Below, piece after piece: positions 50,846 to 55,149 of a DNA stretch of 55,149 nt. The stretch is taken from positions 1 through 55,149 of the IMG/VR virus record IMGVR_UViG_3300021424_000040. One strand, given 5' to 3'. Made by a program: the position numbers and the translations under genes. The stretch is from a virus. The notes under the pieces were generated by a model that saw only the letters and a list, made by a program, of their open reading frames with translations, made no database searches and was not told the origin of the DNA. The number at the start of each line of letters is the position of its first letter. Within the stretch, counting starts at the first letter, position 1.

Positions 50846-53482
50846 ATGGCAAATCGCTTTCCGTTAATTGGTAACTCTGTCACTAAAAGATTAGAAGAAC
50901 TGGCAACAGGGGACAACTTAAATCTGTCTCAAAGTGGCATTTATGATGGTGTTGGAGTAGGTAATGAGGGTCAGATACTTTATTCTACTGGTGATGGTGT
51001 TGAGTGGGCAAATGTCCCCGCAGAAATAGATACAACATATTCCATAGGTGCAGAAGATGGCACTGATGGGAAAAAAATTATTAGATTAACAGACGTAAAC
51101 TTGGTTACGGATGATGTTACATTAGTTCCTGGAACAAATATTTCATTAAGTAGAAGCAACGATGAAATAACAATCAATGCTACTTACATCGATAACGATA
51201 CTATCACCAGTATTAAAGGCGGTTCAGCAGGTAGCTTTGTCACTGGAGATGTAACTATTTCTCCATCTGGTTCGGTTTTCATTACTCAAGCAGGCAATAC
51301 TATCACTATTGGTGCTTCAGATACCAACACCATTACTAGATTGAAGGGTGGTTCTTCTGGTTCATTTGTTACTGGGGATGTTACTATCACTGCATCTGGT
51401 GCTTCATCGGCTTCTCAAGCAGGAAATACGATTAACATCATAAGCACAGATACAATAACAAGAATCAAAGGAGGAGCATCTGGGTCTTTCACTACTGGAG
51501 ATGTAACATTTACTGGAGGAGCAGCAACTACAGTATCGCAAAACGGTCAAACTGTTACAGTATCATCCCCCAATACAACTTATGGATTGAATGTAGGAAG
51601 CAGTTCAACAACAGTAAAAACTATTACATTAGCTGGTTCTGATAATACCAACGTAGTAGTATCTCTAACTGCTGGTCCTGGTGTTATATTAACAGTTGAC
51701 AATAATGACATTGAGTTTTCGGTAGACGTAACAACTATTAATGTTTCGGACTTAGGGGACACCACAATCACAAACCCAACAAACGGGCAAGTACTAAAAT
51801 ATAGTAGTGATGGATGGATAAATCAAGCAGTAAACTATTCTGAAATATCAAATCTACCAGATTTAAAGACTGTAGCAACTACTGGTTCTTATAGCGACCT
51901 ACTGAATCTACCAGATTTAAAGACTGTAGCAACTACTGGTTCTTATAGCGACCTACTGAATCTACCAGATTTAAAGACTGTAGCAACTACTGGTTCTTAT
52001 AGCGACCTACTGAATCTACCAGACTTGGTAACAGATGCTTCGGACTTAACAGATACAACGGGAAGATTCTTCTCTGGAGATTATGAAGACTTAGACAATA
52101 CTCCAGCATTATCACAGTTAGCAATCAGTGCTGACTATAACGACATTCAAGTTAATAAACCCACTATTCCTCCCGATAGAGAGTATGTAGTATCAGCAGA
52201 AACTGATGTCTCTGGAGCTGCAATAAGATTAAGAGAAATAAATGCACTGGTTGATGATAACCTATTAATCCAATCTGGTTCTGGAATAAACGTAAGTAGA
52301 ATAGACGAAAATACTATCAATATTTCATCTACTATAAGTGGATTGCCTAGCGGTCTAACTGCAACTGCATCGTCTTTGGTTTTTGAAGGTGCTACGGTCA
52401 ATACCTTCAAAACTACTTTATCTGTTGTCGATCCTACTGCTAATAGAACTCTAACTTTACCCAACGCAAATGGTACAATTATTATAGATTCCACGAACAA
52501 AACATATGCATCTGATGTAACAGAAACAGATAGTAAGTTTTACGAATCAAAGCTAGGTCTATTGGGTTCAAATACTGGCGCCACAACATATTCGATTATT
52601 GCTGGCACTAAGGGATTAGTTGTAAGTTCCGATGCTGCAGTTGGTGGTCAGCAATCTGCATCACTAGGAAGAGGCATGACTATAACTCCTCCTCCATCTG
52701 TACACATAGGAACCGCTGCTCCATCATGGGCTAAAGATGGAGACCTATGGTATAACAATCAGACGGGAACATTAAGAATATTTGATGAAAGTTTATATCC
52801 TACACCAGATGTTACTGTTGATTATTTCCAAGCAGTAGATCAGGGAGAAGGTAGATTCTTCTGTGATAGAGCTCCACTCATTTATATCCCATTGGAATCT
52901 CAATATGTAGTTGGTCCTGGCATTCCAACAGGAGCATTTGTAAGTAGTAGATTTGATCCACAAACAGGAAATAATGTTGGTTGGTTTAACTTAAATACAA
53001 CAGTCACTAGTAACATACCACACAACGCAACTCTAAGAGTTTATAACTCAAATCCAAATGTAAACATAAACAATATTTGGAGAGTTTTATACGAACAATC
53101 AGACTCTTTACAATCCAGAACAGCAGCAGTGGTAACTACGTCCGCATTAGCGCCCAGTGTTGGGGAAAATGTAACTTTTAATGGATTCAAAACATATTCC
53201 CTCCTAAAAATTCAAACAAATAAAGAAGCTTGGGTTACTTTATACACCAGTGAATCTGCAAGAACTAATGATGCCTCAAGATCAGAAGGTACTTCTGCTC
53301 CAGATAACTCAGGAATCATTTGTGATTTTATTACAGGTGGTGCAGAAACAATAATAGTAACTCCAGTAAAAATAGGATTTACCGAAAATGGCACTACCAA
53401 TATTCCCGCCAGAATCGTAAATAAAACTGGAATAGAACAAACCGTCACAGTAACCATAACTTTGGTAAAACTCGAAGCATAA
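50846..53482 (+). CDS. repeat-rich tail-fibre-like protein (878 aa)
   Basis: It starts MANRFPLIGNSVTKRLEELA, then follow three degenerate units of about 33 residues (IKGGSAGSFVTGDVTI, LKGGSSGSFVTGDVTI, IKGGASGSFTTGDVTF), a beta-rich shaft pattern. Residues 334-390 hold three exact 18-residue tandem repeats (NLPDLKTVATTGSYSDLL), and the repeat ends with a variant. Later regions are beta-rich and end in a possible adhesive tip (FITGGAETIIVTPVKIGFTE). It is probably a fibre or virion adhesin, with a late box upstream; no enzyme motif is seen. It is the only structural gene on the plus strand between psbA and hli. Confidence 0.75.
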   Translation: MANRFPLIGNSVTKRLEELATGDNLNLSQSGIYDGVGVGNEGQILYSTGDGVEWANVPAEIDTTYSIGAEDGTDGKKIIRLTDVNLVTDDVTLVPGTNISLSRSNDEITINATYIDNDTITSIKGGSAGSFVTGDVTISPSGSVFITQAGNTITIGASDTNTITRLKGGSSGSFVTGDVTITASGASSASQAGNTINIISTDTITRIKGGASGSFTTGDVTFTGGAATTVSQNGQTVTVSSPNTTYGLNVGSSSTTVKTITLAGSDNTNVVVSLTAGPGVILTVDNNDIEFSVDVTTINVSDLGDTTITNPTNGQVLKYSSDGWINQAVNYSEISNLPDLKTVATTGSYSDLLNLPDLKTVATTGSYSDLLNLPDLKTVATTGSYSDLLNLPDLVTDASDLTDTTGRFFSGDYEDLDNTPALSQLAISADYNDIQVNKPTIPPDREYVVSAETDVSGAAIRLREINALVDDNLLIQSGSGINVSRIDENTINISSTISGLPSGLTATASSLVFEGATVNTFKTTLSVVDPTANRTLTLPNANGTIIIDSTNKTYASDVTETDSKFYESKLGLLGSNTGATTYSIIAGTKGLVVSSDAAVGGQQSASLGRGMTITPPPSVHIGTAAPSWAKDGDLWYNNQTGTLRIFDESLYPTPDVTVDYFQAVDQGEGRFFCDRAPLIYIPLESQYVVGPGIPTGAFVSSRFDPQTGNNVGWFNLNTTVTSNIPHNATLRVYNSNPNVNINNIWRVLYEQSDSLQSRTAAVVTTSALAPSVGENVTFNGFKTYSLLKIQTNKEAWVTLYTSESARTNDASRSEGTSAPDNSGIICDFITGGAETIIVTPVKIGFTENGTTNIPARIVNKTGIEQTVTVTITLVKLEA
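51851..52012 (+). repeat. three identical 54-bp tandem repeats in the fibre gene
   Basis: Units at 51851-51904, 51905-51958 and 51959-52012 are identical at every base and encode 18 residues each, in frame. A degenerate fourth begins at 52013 (AATCTACCAGACTTGG). They are not a CRISPR: no spacers, and the reading frame continues through them. Confidence 0.95.
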
Positions 53483-53512
53483 AAAAGGGGGGTCTATAGA
53501 CCCCCCTTTAAA
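53481..53512. terminator. bidirectional terminator between fibre and hli operon
   Basis: A 20-base perfect palindrome (GGGGGGTCTATAGACCCCCC, 53487-53506) is flanked by AAAAAA on the left and TTTAAA on the right. For minus-strand transcripts it has a full T-tract; for the plus-strand fibre transcript the T-tract is short. Confidence 0.8.
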
Positions 53513-53515
53513 GTA

Positions 53516-53635
53516 TCACCACACACCAGGAATAATCTGACCAGTAGTGAGGTAAGTGCCAACAGCAATGACGAATCCAAGCATTGCCAGACGTGCGTTG
53601 AGGATCTCTGCCTCAGGGGTGAATCCGAATTTCAT
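53516..53635 (-). CDS. hli: high-light-inducible protein (39 aa)
   Basis: A 39-residue single-helix Hli: EILNARLAMLGFVIAVGTYL has the ExxNxRxAMxGF chlorophyll-binding motif of the Lhc family, followed by a short tail. Hli proteins bind chlorophyll and dissipate light energy near photosystem II. It is fourth of a four-gene operon and overlaps the previous stop by ATGA. Confidence 0.9.
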   Translation of the reverse strand: MKFGFTPEAEILNARLAMLGFVIAVGTYLTTGQIIPGVW

Positions 53636-53832
53636 TTTGTTTCTCCTTGATAAGGGTGTTGTTGTTTGAGTTCAGGGTTTGATTCAGATGAAACCACTTG
53701 TTTAACAGGTTTGATGACAATGAACTTGTCATTCTTTAGGGTGCCTGCAATCTTGACCTCAAGATCAATCTCGCTATCCCACCCAATTTCTTGAAGGGCA
53801 ACACTAAGTTGCCCCAACATTCCAGCACTCAT
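53632..53832 (-). CDS. hypothetical protein in the hli operon (66 aa)
   Basis: A 66-residue protein beginning MSAGMLGQLSVALQEIGWDS. It has a beta strand pattern (EIDLEVKIAGTLKNDKFIVI), then a Lys/Gln-rich tail. The start overlaps the previous stop as TAATG (Met5 is an alternative). It lies between the 28-residue membrane gene and hli, suggesting a photosystem-related or coupled role, but nothing shows it directly. Confidence 0.6.
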   Translation of the reverse strand: MSAGMLGQLSVALQEIGWDSEIDLEVKIAGTLKNDKFIVIKPVKQVVSSESNPELKQQHPYQGETK

Positions 53833-53918
53833 TAGTATGTTTCAGCGAGTTGCTCTACAGCATAGCATAGAGTAACGAAAAAAGCAACCGAGGTAACGGT
53901 AAAAATAACTTCAGTCAT
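53832..53918 (-). CDS. 28-residue membrane peptide in the hli operon
   Basis: MTEVIFTVTSVAFFVTLCYA is followed by VEQLAETY. One hydrophobic helix spans residues 4-20. It is coupled at both ends: ATGA with the upstream Hli and TAATG with the next gene. Its size is like the small photosystem II subunits, but I match it to none of them. Confidence 0.6.
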   Translation of the reverse strand: MTEVIFTVTSVAFFVTLCYAVEQLAETY

Positions 53919-54112
53919 CAGAAGATACCAAAGAAGAGTTTGCCAGTGAGTGAATAAGAAATAGCACCAGCAATAATACCGACCATAGCCCAGCGCCCAT
54001 TGTATTTCTCCTTTACTTGGTTGGGTGTATCCATTCCATAGTTTTCGTAATACATGGTAGGCTCAGTTGCCCACATGTTTTGTTGTCCACGGTCGTTTGT
54101 TGTAACAGTCAT
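53918..54112 (-). CDS. hli: high-light-inducible protein (64 aa)
   Basis: A 64-residue Hli with an N-terminal extension (MTVTTNDRGQQNMWATEPTM) and the Lhc-like helix EKYNGRWAMVGIIAGAISYS (ExxNGRxAMxG). The end is LTGKLFFGIF. It is first in the operon, after a sigma70 promoter (leader about 18 bases). It probably works with PsbA to protect photosystem II. Confidence 0.88.
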   Translation of the reverse strand: MTVTTNDRGQQNMWATEPTMYYENYGMDTPNQVKEKYNGRWAMVGIIAGAISYSLTGKLFFGIF

Positions 54113-54136
54113 GTGTTTTGTAACGAATCTTTACAT

Positions 54137-54165
54137 AGTATATAGTATTGTAAAGAGTTTGTCAA
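54137..54165 (-). promoter_or_regulatory. sigma70-type promoter of the hli operon
   Basis: TTGACA (54165-54160), 17 bases, TATACT (54142-54137) on the minus strand. The flank ends GGGGCTTGACA as in the psbA promoter. Confidence 0.8.
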
Positions 54166-54233
54166 GCCCCATCTGTCAGCAAATGACAATAAGCATTTCC
54201 ACTCATCTAAATAGCTCGTTATACTACACCCAT

Positions 54234-54359
54234 ATGAGGTATATTCATATTTGTTTATTACTTTGGAATGGCAAAACAGAATGGAGAGTTATTCCCTGGG
54301 GAAAAAAACATTTAGATCTTCACAGAAAAGATGGTGACATAATAATGTATAAAGAGTAA
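54234..54359 (+). CDS. tiny protein (41 aa)
   Basis: MRYIHICLLLWNGKTEWRVI, then PWGKKHLDLHRKDGDIIMYK: a beta-rich basic peptide. It is the first of a plus-strand chain of tiny genes. A TATACT at 54220 would give a transcript starting almost at the ATG. The start is the first ATG in the frame after the promoter region. The function is unknown. Confidence 0.45.
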   Translation: MRYIHICLLLWNGKTEWRVIPWGKKHLDLHRKDGDIIMYKE

Positions 54360-54363
54360 ACAC

Positions 54364-54576
54364 ATGTATAACTTATCAAGCAGAGACGTTAATCGTATCA
54401 TCACAGCATGTAAGCATTACGCTTACCACGAAACTGGTAGCGAATGGATGCACGACGAGTATATTAAAATCATCGAAAAACTTTGCACGTATCTTGACCA
54501 AAACTTCGACAAGGATACACAGAAGCCACTTGAGTGTTACATTAATGTAAAGAAAGATGACTCATCTAGTAGTTGA
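54364..54576 (+). CDS. hypothetical protein (70 aa)
   Basis: MYNLSSRDVNRIITACKHYA, then HDEYIKIIEKLCTYLDQNFD, ending VKKDDSSSS. Helical with an acidic end. It follows the 41-residue gene by four bases and overlaps the next by 20. No family is recognised. Confidence 0.6.
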   Translation: MYNLSSRDVNRIITACKHYAYHETGSEWMHDEYIKIIEKLCTYLDQNFDKDTQKPLECYINVKKDDSSSS

Positions 54577-54727
54577 AATCTTAAATAATCCCATCAGTTT
54601 AGGCATTCTCTGTTTTGCCTTGGTAATGTTTCCTATCATAGGTATCGCTAAAATCCATGAGTCACAGAATGAATCAAATACAACCAGAGCATTTAGTAAC
54701 GAAAAAAGAATGTCAGGAGATGATTGA
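54557..54727 (+). CDS. small membrane protein (56 aa)
   Basis: MTHLVVEILNNPISLGILCF begins a hydrophobic segment (residues 14-33, ALVMFPIIGIAK), and a charged tail follows (EKRMSGDD). It is probably single-pass. It overlaps the previous gene by 20 bases and the next by up to 71. The start could also be further inside; confidence is limited. Confidence 0.5.
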   Translation: MTHLVVEILNNPISLGILCFALVMFPIIGIAKIHESQNESNTTRAFSNEKRMSGDD

Positions 54728-54875
54728 TGCTGCTATACGAAGGCACAATAGGAATGCTTCCATTATTTCTATGTGCGTTGGTTGGCTGGTTCTTGCTTTA
54801 TTTGCTGAAGGATTGCTGAGATTGATTGGCGTCATTCCCCCACTACTACCATGGCTCAACATTACCCTGAAATAA
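54657..54875 (+). CDS. small membrane protein (72 aa)
   Basis: MSHRMNQIQPEHLVTKKECQ is followed by one long hydrophobic segment (residues about 36-60, ISMCVGWLVLALFAEGLLRL). Possible starts at 54657, 54669 or 54720 cannot be separated; the overlap with the 56-residue gene is smallest for the last. Probably a membrane-anchored peptide; the role is unknown. Confidence 0.5.
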   Translation: MSHRMNQIQPEHLVTKKECQEMIDAAIRRHNRNASIISMCVGWLVLALFAEGLLRLIGVIPPLLPWLNITLK

Positions 54876-55042
54876 TCGGTATTGCTTTTCTATTGGTCTT
54901 TGCTGCCACGATGTTCTATCAAGGCACAATGATTATGAAAGGATTGAGAGGTTACAGACACTGTGCAAGAGATCAACACGAATCAGAAAATATGCGACGA
55001 AGATTAGAAGAAATGATGAACAAAAAAATAAATGATCACTGA
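54851..55042 (+). CDS. small membrane protein (63 aa)
   Basis: MAQHYPEIIGIAFLLVFAAT has a transmembrane helix at residues 8-30, then a basic amphipathic end (ENMRRRLEEMMNKKINDH). It overlaps the previous gene by 25 bases and the next start by 11. It is a likely inner-membrane peptide of unknown role. Confidence 0.55.
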   Translation: MAQHYPEIIGIAFLLVFAATMFYQGTMIMKGLRGYRHCARDQHESENMRRRLEEMMNKKINDH

Positions 55043-55149
55043 AGAAGACATAAAAGAATTACAAGAAAGAGTTTTAGATTTAAAAATGATAGAGCTCTTT
55101 GAAGAACCATCCACCTACGAAGACGAAGATTATGGAAATGACAGAATTT
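55032..55149 (+). CDS. hypothetical protein, C-terminus outside the window
   Basis: The frame starts at the ATG at 55032 (MITEEDIKELQERVLDLKMI) and is open to the edge. It is acidic and helical, rich in Glu/Asp. It overlaps the preceding gene by 11 bases. Not enough is visible to assign a family. Confidence 0.5.
   Translation, partial: MITEEDIKELQERVLDLKMIELFEEPSTYEDEDYGNDRI

Noticed and set aside
51851-52012. Possible CRISPR array from identical direct repeats
   Set aside because: Repeats are contiguous without spacers, 54 bases long and in frame with a fibre gene.
54197-54225. Promoter TTCCAC-17-TATACT for the plus-strand tiny genes
   Set aside because: The -35 matches poorly and the start point would fall two bases before the ATG. 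I keep only the note that TATACT is present.

Overview
The window is part of the genome of a T4-like cyanophage (a myovirus of marine Synechococcus or Prochlorococcus). The sequence shows a T4-type baseplate, hub and tail-tube set (relatives of gp4, gp5, gp26, gp27, gp48, gp53), T4-type replication and late-transcription genes (gp32, RNase H, gp33-like), and cyanobacterium-derived auxiliary genes: psbA (D1), two hli genes, a CP12-like gene, speD, phoH, thyX and a DUF1825 gene. Genes are tightly packed, with many ATGA, TAATG or TGATG overlaps, and most lie on the minus strand.

Layout. (1) 1-4.6 kb, minus: short overlapping unknown genes, a (beta/alpha)8 glycoside-hydrolase-like gene and a D12-class adenine methylase. 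(2) 4.7-8.7 kb, minus: an AT-rich cassette with a flavin-dependent tryptophan-halogenase-like enzyme, two 2OG-Fe(II) oxygenases, an unknown protein and a tail-chaperone-like protein. (3) 8.7-22.3 kb, minus: three consecutive tail-collar-domain proteins and a 3512-residue virion protein. (4) 22.3-23.2 kb: tRNA-Thr(UGU), tRNA-Leu(UAA) and a CAU-anticodon tRNA, two tiny genes, two strong sigma70-type promoters and a terminator. (5) 23.2-38.8 kb, minus: the hub and baseplate operon, with two virion proteins carrying different cell-wall hydrolase domains and a CP12-like gene between gp27 and gp5. (6) 38.8-41.5 kb, plus: gp4, an unknown protein, gp48-like and gp53-like. (7) 41.5-50.8 kb, minus: gp32, DUF1825, gp33-like, a RecB-type nuclease, PhoH, ThyX, RNase H, glutaredoxin, SpeD and PsbA. 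(8) 50.8-53.5 kb, plus: a repeat-rich fibre-like protein. (9) 53.5-54.1 kb, minus: a four-gene hli operon. (10) 54.2-55.1 kb, plus: overlapping tiny genes, several with a membrane segment.

Regulation can be partly read from the DNA. Six minus-strand TTGACA/TTGACG(17-18)TAnnnT elements look like host-sigma (early) promoters and stand before the first small-gene block, the tRNAs, the 62-aa gene, gp32, psbA and the hli operon. T4-like late boxes (TATAAATA or GATAAATA) stand 24-50 bases before the giant virion gene, the 949-aa hub-region gene, gp4, the tube-like gene, speD, psbA and the plus-strand fibre. psbA has both types overlapping, so it could be transcribed early and late.

The combined picture is late genes building a contractile tail with wall-degrading hub proteins, early genes for DNA replication and nucleotide supply, and auxiliary genes that keep photosystem II running while CP12 would restrain the Calvin cycle. 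The least understood part is the halogenase/oxygenase cassette next to the fibre genes.
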